64,000 nt of DNA from JABDMH01 sp965222645 (GCA_965222645.1 OZ244968.1:1674001-1738000); one strand, 5' to 3'. Positions 18,199 through 27,959 are shown, numbered from the stretch's first letter. Numbers and translations are program-made. Notes: generated from the sequence alone by a model not told the origin.

Positions 18199-18579
18199 AT
18201 GACAAGAAAGGATTTAAAAATAACTGTTTTGAGCACTGCCGCTCTTTTGTTTGGAATCTTCTGCATTATGATCTTAAGGCCTATACCAAAGGGTACTTTT
18301 GAAAACTGTACAGAAGTATCAGGCAAATTAATAGGACTTGGTACTGCCGGAATAAATGACATCACCTTTATTCTAGACAGTGATCAACATATTTATTATA
18401 TAAATCGAGGTTTGGAAAAAGACCTAACTCTTGCACAACTTAAATCGGATTTACTAAATCGGACAATCAAGCTCTACTATGTCAATCACTGGACACCCCT
18501 TGATTGGAACAGTAGGGTCAGGCATATTGCGCGTTTAGAATACTCTTCCCAGACGATATATAACGAGATGAGTACGTGA
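18199..18579 (+). CDS. Small single-pass membrane protein, unknown
   Basis: 126 residues. One N-terminal membrane helix (about 8-27, ITVLSTAALLFGIFCIMIL) and a soluble, probably periplasmic domain with FENCTEVSGKLIGLGTAGINDITFILD and YYINRGLEKDL, a strand-rich pattern like small OB or SH3 folds (inference). No named family recognised. It starts 1 bp after the serine hydrolase stop and overlaps the VOC gene by 4 bp, so it is in the middle of an operon. Confidence 0.7.
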   Translation: MTRKDLKITVLSTAALLFGIFCIMILRPIPKGTFENCTEVSGKLIGLGTAGINDITFILDSDQHIYYINRGLEKDLTLAQLKSDLLNRTIKLYYVNHWTPLDWNSRVRHIARLEYSSQTIYNEMST

Positions 18580-18962
18580 ACACAGTGAGTGGCGGACAAT
18601 TTCAGCAGCTGTCTCCGATGATCTATACAAATGAAATTGAGGAAACAATTGCGTTTTATACCAAAATCCTGGGATTTACATGCACTGGCCACTCCAGAGA
18701 ATGGGGTTGGGCAAGGGTAACAAAAGATAAGGTTGCAATAATGATCAGCCGTCCAAATGATCATATACCCTTTGGAAAACCAAATTTTACCGGTTCGTTC
18801 TACATCTACACCAGTGAAGTTAAGGAACTCTGGGAGTCCCTAAAGGAGAGTGCAACAGTCGCATATCCGCTTGAGACCTTTGATTACGGAATGTGCGAAT
18901 TTGGCATTCTGGACAACAATGGATATCTATTACAATTTGGAGAACAGATTGTTGGGAAATAA
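18576..18962 (+). CDS. VOC/glyoxalase-family protein
   Basis: 128 residues from a GTG that overlaps the previous stop (GTGA). One vicinal-oxygen-chelate domain: SPMIYTNEIEETIAFYTKILGF (14-35) is the usual first beta-alpha unit, and the second half ends FGILDNNGYLLQFGEQ, as in bleomycin-resistance and glyoxalase-like proteins, with Glu/Gln in the metal-ligand position. Reaction unknown. Its 3' end overlaps the likely start of the next gene. Confidence 0.85.
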   Translation: MNTVSGGQFQQLSPMIYTNEIEETIAFYTKILGFTCTGHSREWGWARVTKDKVAIMISRPNDHIPFGKPNFTGSFYIYTSEVKELWESLKESATVAYPLETFDYGMCEFGILDNNGYLLQFGEQIVGK

Positions 18963-19896
18963 CACATACAGATTCGCATTGATCATACTTTATTGGGTTG
19001 TGGTGGCAGCCTGTGCTGCAGCTCAGACCCATCAAGCCTACCATGAACCGCTGGCGCAAAATCTTGCATCCCTTCGATCCGGACTTCTAAAAGTAGAATA
19101 TCAAAGGGGAAATCAATTGAGTCAAACTTTGAGAACATGGGAGAAATTAGAGCCCAGTCGAGAATTGTTACGAGATTTTATTTTTGAAATATATCTCCAA
19201 AAAGTAATTGGGTATGCATCATTTAAATCTCTTTACAAAAAACTAAATAAAAAATTTCCATATTCCGCTGTTGCAAAAATGATCACAGAGGAGGAATTGG
19301 AAAGCATCCTGGCAAATCCACTACTTGTGGTGTTAATTATCAATGACATCTTAGAACCCAATCCACCCAATAAGTTGAGAAAAAACGAACTACTAAAAGA
19401 ACTGGATTTCTACCAGCTCTCCTCAGATGAGCGGATTGCAGAAGTGGGAGCCGGTGAGGGTGTTTTCAGTCTAATCTTGTCTTTAACAGGTCTTAAGCTC
19501 GAAATATGGGTAAATGAACTCAGAAATCGGAGGTTAAAGTATGCGATGCACCTTTTCGATCTATCTCGATATCACGTCAGTCCATCTAAAGCCATTTTTG
19601 TGAAAGGCTCTAAAACAAGCACCAACATTTCTCAAAAAATGGATAAGGTCATTGTCAGAAATACTATGCATCATTTTACGCACATGCAGGAAATGCTCCG
19701 ATCTATCAAAAACAATCTGAATACTAGCGGGTCTCTTTTTATTATGGAATGGGTAAAATCTGAATTGCCGGATAGTGATGAATGCCGGAAGAGTATGACC
19801 GAAGACCAGATCAGAGATACAATCGCAAATGCCGGTTTCAAAATCAAAAGAGAGCATCGAGAGGGAAACAAATTGCTTTTACAACTTCAGATGTGA
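18919..19896 (+). CDS. SAM methyltransferase-like protein with a signal peptide (copy 1)
   Basis: About 325 residues from ATG 18919, which overlaps the VOC gene by 44 bp; a TTG nearer the VOC stop is possible. A hydrophobic segment (RFALIILYWVVVAACAAAQ) looks like a signal peptide cut before THQ. The C-terminal half is a class I methyltransferase fold: IAEVGAGEGVFSLIL (motif I), VNELRNRRLKYA, then MDKVIVRNTMHHF and a GSLFIMEW strand. It is a paralogue of the next gene. Export of a SAM enzyme is odd because SAM is cytoplasmic; it may bind another ligand or stay membrane-tethered inside. Confidence 0.75.
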   Translation: MDIYYNLENRLLGNNTYRFALIILYWVVVAACAAAQTHQAYHEPLAQNLASLRSGLLKVEYQRGNQLSQTLRTWEKLEPSRELLRDFIFEIYLQKVIGYASFKSLYKKLNKKFPYSAVAKMITEEELESILANPLLVVLIINDILEPNPPNKLRKNELLKELDFYQLSSDERIAEVGAGEGVFSLILSLTGLKLEIWVNELRNRRLKYAMHLFDLSRYHVSPSKAIFVKGSKTSTNISQKMDKVIVRNTMHHFTHMQEMLRSIKNNLNTSGSLFIMEWVKSELPDSDECRKSMTEDQIRDTIANAGFKIKREHREGNKLLLQLQM

Positions 19897-20004
19897 TCCC
19901 CACTACCCTATGCTACCCCGCACGCCAGCCAGTTGAAGTGAAATATCCAATGTAAATAAATGGAACAGGCTTTGCTCTTATATTGAGAACTCGAAGCAAT
20001 TTAA

Positions 20005-21039
20005 ATGGAACGACTCCATAATTCATCAGAACACCACGGCTGTACACATCCACCAGTGCATCATGCATATCCCTATATACGTCTCTTCCTGACTGGGGTA
20101 ATTCTCATCTGTACAACCTCCCTTTTAGGACAAGATTGTGATGATCCAAAAATCAATCTGTTGAAAAATCTCGTCTCTTTTAGAGATCATTTTCTGATCA
20201 AAGACACCCTGGAAAATCTGATTTTTTCAGAGATGATGACCCATTGGGAGAATAACAATAATGACTACTATCTAAATCCGATTTTTCTACAAATTTTATC
20301 TCAGCAAGAATCGACCCCGGTTCATCGCCAGGAAAATGGGAAAAATTACACACTCATAAGACAGCAATTCATCGATCAGTCATTTTCCGAACAGGAATTA
20401 AAAATAATTAGGAAAAATCCAGTACTCACACTGATGATTATTAATAATGTCTTTGAACCTACATATCCCTATCTCATAAGGAAGACCCAAATAATTGACG
20501 AATTGGATTTTTACCAACTTAAAGCTGGTGAGTCTATTGCGGAAGTAGGAGCAGGTGGCGGATCTTTTTCGCTTATACTTGCGCTTATGGGATGCAATCT
20601 GAATCTGTATATCAACGAAATATCAGAGCACTATGTCAAGGTCATAAAAACTATCTTCGAAAAAACAGATCAGCACTTTCAACTGAATAATTTTGAATGC
20701 ATTCTGGGAAATGAGACAAGCACAAATATACCGGGCAAGGTCGACAAAATTATTGCCCGGTTCAGTTTCCACCATTTCGACTTCAAAAGAAAAATGTTGC
20801 GATCCATAAAGTCCAATCTCAGGCTGGATGGATCCCTTTTCCTTGCTGAGATCCCCGGGAAATTTGGTAAACCCAACTGTCCTTACGAAATGAAGCGTAG
20901 GTCAATTCGCAGACATCTCAAAAGAGCCGGCTTCACTCTAGTGAGAGAATTAGAGGTCGGTCCAACTATATTCTTTCACTATCACATCTCACCAGGAAAG
21001 CGAAATCGGAAAGCAAGATTGCAGAAAAATGAGTCATAG
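20005..21039 (+). CDS. SAM methyltransferase-like protein with a signal peptide (copy 2)
   Basis: 344 residues; a GTG at codon 18 would remove a His-rich stretch before the hydrophobic segment YIRLFLTGVILICTTSLLGQ, which looks like a signal peptide ending before DCDD. It shares with copy 1 the order NPVLTLMIINNVFEP, LDFYQL, IAEVGAGGGSFSLIL, NETSTNIPGKVDKIIARFSFHHF and MLRSIKSNLRLDGSLFLAE. Class I Rossmann-type methyltransferase; substrate unknown. The two copies are separated by 108 bp and look like an old tandem duplication. Confidence 0.75.
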   Translation: MERLHNSSEHHGCTHPPVHHAYPYIRLFLTGVILICTTSLLGQDCDDPKINLLKNLVSFRDHFLIKDTLENLIFSEMMTHWENNNNDYYLNPIFLQILSQQESTPVHRQENGKNYTLIRQQFIDQSFSEQELKIIRKNPVLTLMIINNVFEPTYPYLIRKTQIIDELDFYQLKAGESIAEVGAGGGSFSLILALMGCNLNLYINEISEHYVKVIKTIFEKTDQHFQLNNFECILGNETSTNIPGKVDKIIARFSFHHFDFKRKMLRSIKSNLRLDGSLFLAEIPGKFGKPNCPYEMKRRSIRRHLKRAGFTLVRELEVGPTIFFHYHISPGKRNRKARLQKNES

Positions 21040-21042
21040 ATT

Positions 21043-21393
21043 CTACTGACTATTCAATGCCAATACTTCCTTTCTCAATTCTTCTAAATTCTCGTGAATC
21101 TCCCTGATCATTGGATTGGAATAGGCGGAATTTCTCAATTCCTCTTCTCTCAGACCTAACACTGTATCCATCCTGCCTATGATCAGGGATAATATGATGA
21201 ACACCAAAAAAAGAACGGGGATGGAAAGGTATAAATTATCGAAAATTAAAGCACCGAATCGAGTGCTCCTTAGACTCTCTAGAAAAACAAAACCAATCAT
21301 GAGGAATTGTACATAACCGATGTACATTCTTGCACGGTCTACATATATTTTCCACCGTATAAGTGTTTTTTTATTTGCTTTTATGTTTTTCAT
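21043..21393 (-). CDS. Small two-helix membrane protein
   Basis: 116 residues, convergent with copy 2 of the methyltransferase pair. Two membrane helices are visible (about 24-42, YIGYVQFLMIGFVFLESL, and 53-72, YLSIPVLFLVFIILSLIIG), followed by a charged amphipathic tail (REIHENLEELRKEVLALN) that could form a short coiled coil. No family assigned. Confidence 0.65.
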   Translation of the reverse strand: MKNIKANKKTLIRWKIYVDRARMYIGYVQFLMIGFVFLESLRSTRFGALIFDNLYLSIPVLFLVFIILSLIIGRMDTVLGLREEELRNSAYSNPMIREIHENLEELRKEVLALNSQ

Positions 21394-21472
21394 GACTAGG
21401 TAATTAGATACATTATTTTATTGATCCCAAGGAATTAAAACGATCGTTCAGCAAAAAGAAGTATGGTTTTGA

Positions 21473-21839
21473 ATGACACAGATAAAACTCGGTCCAGTCT
21501 TGCTAAAGGAACGAATGGTCAGTTGGGGCCTCCCTGGTTCAATCAAACAGAAGCACTTAGTACTCCTCTACATTGATTTCTCGACCTGGAGGAATCCCGT
21601 TACCTAAAGAATGAAACAATCTCTGCATTAAAAATGTCTACATAAGATTAAGGTTGCATAGGGAAATCAATCTTCGTGGATTTTTAGAAAAAGCCGGAGC
21701 AATTGTTGCGGGAGTCGAACTCCAACATTTTTTACAAAAAAAGCCCCTTATATCTAGATCAACTAAGTCTTATCTTTTCCCTAAATTGAGAGGCCTCCAC
21801 CAAGGCGGCAAGGAACAAGTAAGAATATTCTTAAGTATA
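21473..21839 (+). other. Non-coding stretch with a Tat-signal-like remnant
   Basis: The 446-bp gap before the dehydrogenase gene has no convincing gene. A 44-codon frame from ATG 21473 has no recognisable content. In frame with the dehydrogenase, codons from 21654 to 21839 read LRGFLEKAGAIVAGVELQHF, which resembles the RRxFLxKAGAIVAG start of Tat-exported Bacteroidota proteins but lacks the second Arg and an ATG. It is best seen as a decayed 5' end of a lost gene, or an unused N-terminal extension. Confidence 0.4.
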
Positions 21840-23591
21840 ATGAGAAGACCGGGCAAAATCCTGATATCCATCATCATGCTCGCCGTGATATTCCTATTCG
21901 AATATTGCGGACCCACTTCGTTACCTCCGGGTGACACTGACAACGGGGGATTGATCGTACCCGATGGTTTTCAAGTTGTCGTAGTGCACGATAGCGTCGG
22001 TAAGGCACGACATCTCGCAGTATCCAAACGCGGTGATGTATACGTTAAATTGAGATATCCTTTACCAGAAGGCGAAAATATCGCTTTGAGAGATTCTGAC
22101 AACGATGGTAAGGCCGATATCGTAAAATACTGGGGGAATTATGGCGGTAAAGGAAAATACGGTAACGGAATGCGCATTCACAAAGGTTATTTGTATGTGA
22201 GCACTGCAGGTGAGGTGTACCGGCATAAAATGAAAGGTCGAAAGTTACTGCCACAACCAGATGGTGAATTGCTATTAACGGACAATTATCAGGAAGCTAC
22301 ACATGGATATGAGCATATCGCAAAACCCCTGGCCTTTGATAACGAGGGCCACATGTACGTGCAGTTTGGTGCTCCCGGAGATTGCTGCCAGGAAGAAAAT
22401 AGGAAACCCGGATCCCCAGGTCAGTATCCTTGCCCGGAATTGGAATGGCACAGCGGAGTTTGGCAATTTAAAGATGACAAAACCAATCAACTGCAAAAAG
22501 ATGGCAAGCGATATGCAACTGGTATTCGCAGTATTGTGGGAATGGAATGGTATCATGTAGATAATACACTTTACGCCCTGCAGCACGGCAGAGACAATCT
22601 GCACCGTACCTGGCCGGACTTATATAGTAGATGGGAAAGCGCAATGTTGCCTTCTGAGGAATTTCTGCGAGTTGAAGAAGGGTCGGACTCCGGTTGGCCC
22701 TACTATTATTACGATCAGATGCAAGGAAAAAAATTGCTCAATCCGGAGTATGGCGGTGATAAAAAGAAGGAAGGTGACGGGGAAAAAATAAATCAACCAA
22801 TAATTGGTTTTCCTGGTCATTGGGCTCCAAATGACCTGCATTTTTATCGCGGTGATCAGTTCCCGGAGCGATATAAGGACGGTGCATTTATCGCTTTCCA
22901 CGGCTCGACAATCAGGGCTCCCTATCCACAGGCCGGATATTTTATCGCTTTTGTGCCCTTTGAAAACGGTAAACCTTCCGGATCGTGGGAAGTATTTGCC
23001 GATGGATTTGGTGCTGTTGATACTTTGATCAATACCAGTGATGCCACGTACAGGCCAACGGGTCTTGCTGAAGGTCCCGATGGTTCTCTCTACATAAGTG
23101 AGAGCGAACAAGGAAAAATATGGCGCGTCATGTTTAAGGGAAATAAGGAAGAGTTTGGACAGGCACAGTTGGCCAAAATGGAAAAGCAAAAAGTACTTCC
23201 CCATATAAAAACACCCGATGAGATTCATGATAACCTGGATAAAGGGCGACTTATCGCAGGAGAACAACTTTACAATCAAGTCTGTGGTGCATGTCACCTG
23301 GCCGATGGCAAAGGCGACGGAACCAGATATCCACCAATTAATAATTCAGAAAAAGTGCAGGGAAATGTCCGTCAGTTAATAGCACTACTTCTTAATGGCC
23401 GGGAGGGCATCGTCGAGGTAAAAGGACAAACTTATGAAGGTGTCATGCCTCCGTTTGATTACCTAAAGAATGAGGAAATTGCACTGATCCTCACCTACTT
23501 ACGTCAAAACCTTGGAAACAAAGCATCGAGTGTACCTGCCTTCGAAGTAGCCAATGTGCGATATCGGCTGGAGAATGGAAGGGAGTTGTAG
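21840..23591 (+). CDS. Sorbosone/glucose dehydrogenase-like protein fused to cytochrome c
   Basis: 583 residues from ATG 21840. The N-terminal hydrophobic segment ends in FEYCG, probably a lipid-anchored Cys. The main part is a six-bladed PQQ/sorbosone-dehydrogenase propeller (VPDGFQVVVVHDSVGKARHLAVS, ATGIRSIVGMEW, GWPYYYYD, AEGPDGSLYISE). The C-terminal ~100 residues are a class I cytochrome c with the haem site CGACH and VMPPFDYL carrying the likely Met ligand. Together they form a periplasmic redox enzyme that oxidises a sugar or alcohol and passes electrons to the bound haem. Monocistronic. Confidence 0.9.
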   Translation: MRRPGKILISIIMLAVIFLFEYCGPTSLPPGDTDNGGLIVPDGFQVVVVHDSVGKARHLAVSKRGDVYVKLRYPLPEGENIALRDSDNDGKADIVKYWGNYGGKGKYGNGMRIHKGYLYVSTAGEVYRHKMKGRKLLPQPDGELLLTDNYQEATHGYEHIAKPLAFDNEGHMYVQFGAPGDCCQEENRKPGSPGQYPCPELEWHSGVWQFKDDKTNQLQKDGKRYATGIRSIVGMEWYHVDNTLYALQHGRDNLHRTWPDLYSRWESAMLPSEEFLRVEEGSDSGWPYYYYDQMQGKKLLNPEYGGDKKKEGDGEKINQPIIGFPGHWAPNDLHFYRGDQFPERYKDGAFIAFHGSTIRAPYPQAGYFIAFVPFENGKPSGSWEVFADGFGAVDTLINTSDATYRPTGLAEGPDGSLYISESEQGKIWRVMFKGNKEEFGQAQLAKMEKQKVLPHIKTPDEIHDNLDKGRLIAGEQLYNQVCGACHLADGKGDGTRYPPINNSEKVQGNVRQLIALLLNGREGIVEVKGQTYEGVMPPFDYLKNEEIALILTYLRQNLGNKASSVPAFEVANVRYRLENGREL

Positions 23592-23820
23592 GATTCGTAT
23601 CTTGCAAAGGGAATCTGAAATGATGGCTACTAACCCTGACTCCCAGTAAACGATTGACCATTGAGGTAAATATTATCGTGATAGACACAATCAGGTTCTG
23701 ATATTCCCCGTTTTACTTAAGATTCCATCTTCCCGAATCAATATCTCAGTTTAATCACATACTTACTATTTTTCTTAGAACGCAGTTTGAACTGAAATCC
23801 ATTTAGGAAAAGAATTGCTT

Positions 23821-25899
23821 ATGTCTAGGAAAATCTACGTATTATTTCATGTAGTTGGAATCACTTTATTGTGCCAACCGAATTGTATCGCCATTGATTT
23901 CGGTAACACCTCAGGGCAACAATATCATCCCTTTCTCGAATGGCAAGTGACCGATGCGTCTTATTCTATCAATCCGTTTGATGTAGTAGCCATGGTGACT
24001 TTTACCCACAGTGGTGGAGCAACCCGGGAAATCACCATGTTCTATGCTGGAAACGACGTCTGGAAATTCAGATTTTGCGGCGACCTTACTGGTGACTGGT
24101 CGTTTGCTACTTCTGCCGCTGATGCTGACCTCGACGGCCATACGGGAACGGTGACCATCTCCAGCAGCAATGCACAGGGGTTCCTCACTGGTAATGCAAA
24201 ATACTACTGGACGGCTAATGGGGATGTCACGATCCCTAACTATGTGATGTACTACGAAGATATCTCTGCTTTCCATGACAATGCCTCACAAATCAGCAAT
24301 GACATTAGCGAGTTTATCGTTGGGCATGGATTTACTGGATTTCACGTACCTACCGTGGGGGGTTGGTGGTTTGATATGGATGCTGCCACCAATGCGGTTT
24401 CAAATTCCCATCAAGATCCTGATCCCAGGACATTTGATGCCTTAGAATTATTGATTACCATGACTTATGGGGCAGGAGGACACGTACATATTTGGCCTTG
24501 GGGTGACCACTCCCGAAGCCAAACCCCACTCACTCTGGTAGGTGGCATTGGGGGAGTATATGATCTGCGTCTGCAACGGTACATTGCGGCTCGACTCGGC
24601 CCCATTCCCGGATGGTCGATGGGATTTGGATATGACCTCGATGAGTGGGTAAGCCAAAACCAGCTATCTGAATGGAAAAATAACATGGAGGGACAAATGG
24701 CCTGGCCGCATCTCTTGGGAGGCCGGTTTCACCAGCCCAACTCTGGCACAGACCATGGGGGTGGGGTCGCATGGAATAATGCCATGTCCTACTCATCCTG
24801 GGAGCATCACAAACCAAATCACGAGGTCCTTAGCGCTGCAATTGCCGCAATACCGGGACAACCCACTTTTAGTGAAGACAGATTTCGGATCCGAAATTCG
24901 ACGGCAAATAAAGATTTTGCTCAAGACGGCAGCGATACGAGAAAAACAATGTGGTATGCAGCCATGGCAGGAGGTGTGGCCTCCATTTGGGGTAATTTAT
25001 GGTCATCTTCGACTAAATCAGACCCTTATCCAAATAAATCTGCTTTAAAAACTTTTGCTGAGTTCTTTCTCGGTAAAAGAAGGTTTCGAAATGGCTCAGT
25101 GCAAAACACAAGTGTAACCTCCGACCCCTGTCTCGAAGACCCTTCCACTGGCGAATACACCATTTTTGTAGAAGAAAGGGACACTGTAATTATTTCGTTG
25201 GGAGCTCATGCTTCAGACTATCAATTGACAGCAGTGGATGCTCTTACCCCCTATTCGGAGCAAAATCTTGGAGTAGTGCCCAATACCAATAGTGTAAAAA
25301 TTCCTCTGCCCTACGTATCTGATTGGGGTCTCCATTTAAAACCTTCGAATCTTCTTCCCATACTTATCGAGGAGTGCTCTGTAACGGAGGAAAATAGCCT
25401 GATTGATTTTTCCTATTTCGTCGAATTATCTGAGCTTCCGGAAAGAATAAATGTGCAGATGACCACATCAAGTACACAGCCTTTCTTCACCGTAGACCAC
25501 CTAGTTGATTTTACAAAACCGGAGGCCAAGGGATATTTCAGGCAAGAGTCAAAAGAGCAAAACGCTACGTACTATTTTAGATTAGAAATAATCTATCCGG
25601 ATGGCCGAGCAGAATATTCCAACATTTATTCCATTGACGTTGATTCATCCTCCCGGTACACATTTTTCCCAAACCCTGTGCGAGACCATCTGCTGGTAAG
25701 AACGCCATCATCTAACACGGGAATCAAATCCTATTCGATACTGGATTGCCGTGGAAATGTCTTAAAATTCACCAGGGATCCAAATCGCGTAGGAGGTGAT
25801 ATTCATGTGGATTTATCTTCTTTTCCTCCAGGTATGTATTTTATTGAAATTACCGGTGTCAATGACATAAAACGGGAAAAAATATTGGTTGTTCAATAA
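23821..25899 (+). CDS. Secreted DUF5060 glycoside-hydrolase-like protein with T9SS domain
   Basis: 692 residues from ATG 23821. Signal peptide 1-25, then a DUF5060 beta-sandwich (about 28-130, with NPFDVVAMVTFTHSGG and FAGDLTGDWSF-like FCGDLTGDWSF). The central TIM-barrel-like region (about 150-430) has HVHIWPWGDHSR, GYDLDEWVSQ and MWYAAMAGGVASIWG, as in DUF4038/collagen-binding-associated glycosidases. A beta domain with IFVEERDTVIISLG follows, then a T9SS type A domain (about 615-692, YTFFPNPVRDHLLV). It should act on an extracellular polysaccharide; substrate unknown. Confidence 0.85.
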   Translation: MSRKIYVLFHVVGITLLCQPNCIAIDFGNTSGQQYHPFLEWQVTDASYSINPFDVVAMVTFTHSGGATREITMFYAGNDVWKFRFCGDLTGDWSFATSAADADLDGHTGTVTISSSNAQGFLTGNAKYYWTANGDVTIPNYVMYYEDISAFHDNASQISNDISEFIVGHGFTGFHVPTVGGWWFDMDAATNAVSNSHQDPDPRTFDALELLITMTYGAGGHVHIWPWGDHSRSQTPLTLVGGIGGVYDLRLQRYIAARLGPIPGWSMGFGYDLDEWVSQNQLSEWKNNMEGQMAWPHLLGGRFHQPNSGTDHGGGVAWNNAMSYSSWEHHKPNHEVLSAAIAAIPGQPTFSEDRFRIRNSTANKDFAQDGSDTRKTMWYAAMAGGVASIWGNLWSSSTKSDPYPNKSALKTFAEFFLGKRRFRNGSVQNTSVTSDPCLEDPSTGEYTIFVEERDTVIISLGAHASDYQLTAVDALTPYSEQNLGVVPNTNSVKIPLPYVSDWGLHLKPSNLLPILIEECSVTEENSLIDFSYFVELSELPERINVQMTTSSTQPFFTVDHLVDFTKPEAKGYFRQESKEQNATYYFRLEIIYPDGRAEYSNIYSIDVDSSSRYTFFPNPVRDHLLVRTPSSNTGIKSYSILDCRGNVLKFTRDPNRVGGDIHVDLSSFPPGMYFIEITGVNDIKREKILVVQ

Positions 25900-25950
25900 T
25901 TGCCTTTGCAGTGATCCACTGGTAAACTTTTGCGCTAATAGACTCTTGTA

Positions 25951-26035
25951 CGGGCTGAAAGCCCAGCTCTTTTCAACCCAAGGCAGGGACCTTGTGTCGA
26001 AGCTAGAGGTTAATGGTCGCCCTGAAAGGGCAGCT
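25951..26035 (+). repeat. Three-hairpin intergenic repeat (GGGCTGAAAGCCC type)
   Basis: In the 172-bp convergent gap, GGGCT-GAA-AGCCC (25952-25964), CAAGG-CAGGGA-CCTTG (middle) and GCCCT-GAA-AGGGC (26019-26031) form three hairpins in a row. From memory, repeats of this form are scattered through intergenic regions of many Bacteroidota genomes. It could act as a bidirectional terminator between the T9SS gene and the TonB receptor gene. Confidence 0.7.
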
Positions 26036-26071
26036 GAATTTTACCTCACTGATTGATAGTCTAAAAGTCTG

Positions 26072-27919
26072 CTAGAGATCCGATGGATCGCGTGACAATT
26101 TCAGGGAAATGCCACCAAAGACGTTGAATCCGGGCATGGGGTATCCGTTATTGATCTGATAGGAAGTGTCAAATATGTTATTAAGTCTTGTAAAAATATT
26201 CAGATGTCTTCCTACAGCATAAGAAGCACGGGCATTCCACAAAAAGTAATTGCTGGTGACCGGTGTATCTGGTGCCACAGCATTATTTAAATCCTTCACA
26301 TATTGTATTGTGCTGCTCAGATTCCAGTGGGCAGGTGAGTAATTTATCATAAAATTAAATTGTTGACCCGGTGCTGCCAGAAGTGGTTTTTCGTAATCAA
26401 TAAAACTATAATTTGCCGAGAGGTACACTTTTGAACTCAGGAAATATTTAGTGATAAATTCTATGCCTTTATTCTTAAAAGGTCCCGTATTTTGCCGTTT
26501 AGGCGGACCACCTGGTTGAGGTACAACCTGAATAAAATTATCACCATCAGAAATAAACGTGGTAAGTTCTACCTGCAAGTTACTGTTCAGTACCGTAGAA
26601 TAACTCAATTCGTAGTTATTCATTTTTTCTGGCTGAAGGTTAGGATTTGGCAAAAACAAGTACAATTCCATCATCGTAGGACTTCTAAATCCCTTCGAGA
26701 CGGAAGCCCTGAAGCGACTTAAGGGACTCAGGGCCAACACAGCACCGGCAAATGGTGACCATTGGTCACCGTATACGGAATTATCATCCCATCTCAGACC
26801 ACCACTGATAGAAAAACCGGGCAGAAAATGATGCTGGATGTACGAATACAATCCCCACTCATTAATGTTTTTTTTCTCACCGGATGCAATTCCTTGATTT
26901 GCTTCTCCACCAAACCTCTTAAGGTCCAGTCCCAACGTAAGCAATGTCTTTTCACTCCATCTTTTTGACTGATAAAACATGATTCCGGAGCTATAATCAT
27001 CCGAAATAAATCCATTAGTAAGATCGTGATGGCCAAAATTATGGTATAATTTGAGTGAGCCCGAAATCCGATCAAATTTATTATTTATACTCACGGCCGT
27101 CTTAGCCCGGTCTATATCAATCCCAAAGAAAGCAGGGGCAAAAACCGGCCCATTGTCATTTGCTTTATAGTGGGCATAATTCAAATCTGCAACGGCTTCC
27201 ACATGCTGACTAATCTGATGGCCTAATTTTATATAACCGTTGGAAATATTAAAATCAGTATTTTCCCGAATCCCGCCAGTGCGATCGTGATTTGCAGAAA
27301 GAAATAAATCCCATTTGTCTTTTTTCAGTCCCAGCGTACCGCTGTACTGTTGCGTATTGTATGATCCATAGGCCATCTTAATTTTGGACACAACTCCATC
27401 GCTTTCTTGCCGATCTGTAATAATATTTACAACACCACCCATTGCATTGGTCCCATATAGCATTGATCCCGGACCTCTCAGGACTTCGATTTTTTGTACG
27501 TCCGTTGCCACATAGGCGTCTGGGAGTGGATGCCCGAAAATGCCCATAAATTGGGGATGACCATCAATTAATACCAAAATCCTGTTATTTGGTGCTCCAC
27601 CGACGCCCCTGATACTTATTCCACCTGATCCTCCTGTGGCAACACCAAAACCCAAAATATTGCGCTGGGTAACAAAAACACTCGGTGCGATCTGGCTCAA
27701 TACCGGCAAGACATTAAATTCTCCGGTAGCCTCTATTTGATCCTTGCCAAATTGACTTACCGATAAGGGAACCAACTTTCTGTCGATTTCGATTTTACTT
27801 CCCGTGACTACAACTTCATCGAGACGCACTGTGTCCGGTGCCTCCTGGGCCTGGACAGAAAGCGATGCAAAAAGGACAAAAAGCAATTGGGGAAATAACC
27901 GCCTGTGATATTTCTTCAT
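26072..27919 (-). CDS. TonB-dependent outer membrane receptor
   Basis: 615 residues with signal peptide 1-24 (ending VQAQ). The TonB box region is RLDEVVVTGSKI, followed by a plug domain with SISVRG-like ISIRGVGGAPNNRILVLIDG, EVLRGPGSMLYGTNAMGGVVNIIT, and a 22-strand barrel ending in an aromatic-rich tail. The layout fits a BtuB/FecA-type receptor without the extra N-terminal domain of SusC proteins. No SusD partner is adjacent. It imports an unknown ligand such as a vitamin, siderophore or haem. I saw no cobalamin riboswitch upstream. Confidence 0.93.
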   Translation of the reverse strand: MKKYHRRLFPQLLFVLFASLSVQAQEAPDTVRLDEVVVTGSKIEIDRKLVPLSVSQFGKDQIEATGEFNVLPVLSQIAPSVFVTQRNILGFGVATGGSGGISIRGVGGAPNNRILVLIDGHPQFMGIFGHPLPDAYVATDVQKIEVLRGPGSMLYGTNAMGGVVNIITDRQESDGVVSKIKMAYGSYNTQQYSGTLGLKKDKWDLFLSANHDRTGGIRENTDFNISNGYIKLGHQISQHVEAVADLNYAHYKANDNGPVFAPAFFGIDIDRAKTAVSINNKFDRISGSLKLYHNFGHHDLTNGFISDDYSSGIMFYQSKRWSEKTLLTLGLDLKRFGGEANQGIASGEKKNINEWGLYSYIQHHFLPGFSISGGLRWDDNSVYGDQWSPFAGAVLALSPLSRFRASVSKGFRSPTMMELYLFLPNPNLQPEKMNNYELSYSTVLNSNLQVELTTFISDGDNFIQVVPQPGGPPKRQNTGPFKNKGIEFITKYFLSSKVYLSANYSFIDYEKPLLAAPGQQFNFMINYSPAHWNLSSTIQYVKDLNNAVAPDTPVTSNYFLWNARASYAVGRHLNIFTRLNNIFDTSYQINNGYPMPGFNVFGGISLKLSRDPSDL

Positions 27920-27959
27920 AAACTCCTAAAGATAGGTATCTCCCGCAAGATAAAAATAT

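Noticed and set aside
21473..21607. 44-codon frame from ATG 21473
   Set aside because: No recognisable content, and it ends before the dehydrogenase; too short to support.
22620..23297. 225-codon minus-strand frame opposite the dehydrogenase gene
   Set aside because: Antisense shadow of a clear gene; its composition mirrors that of the sense strand.
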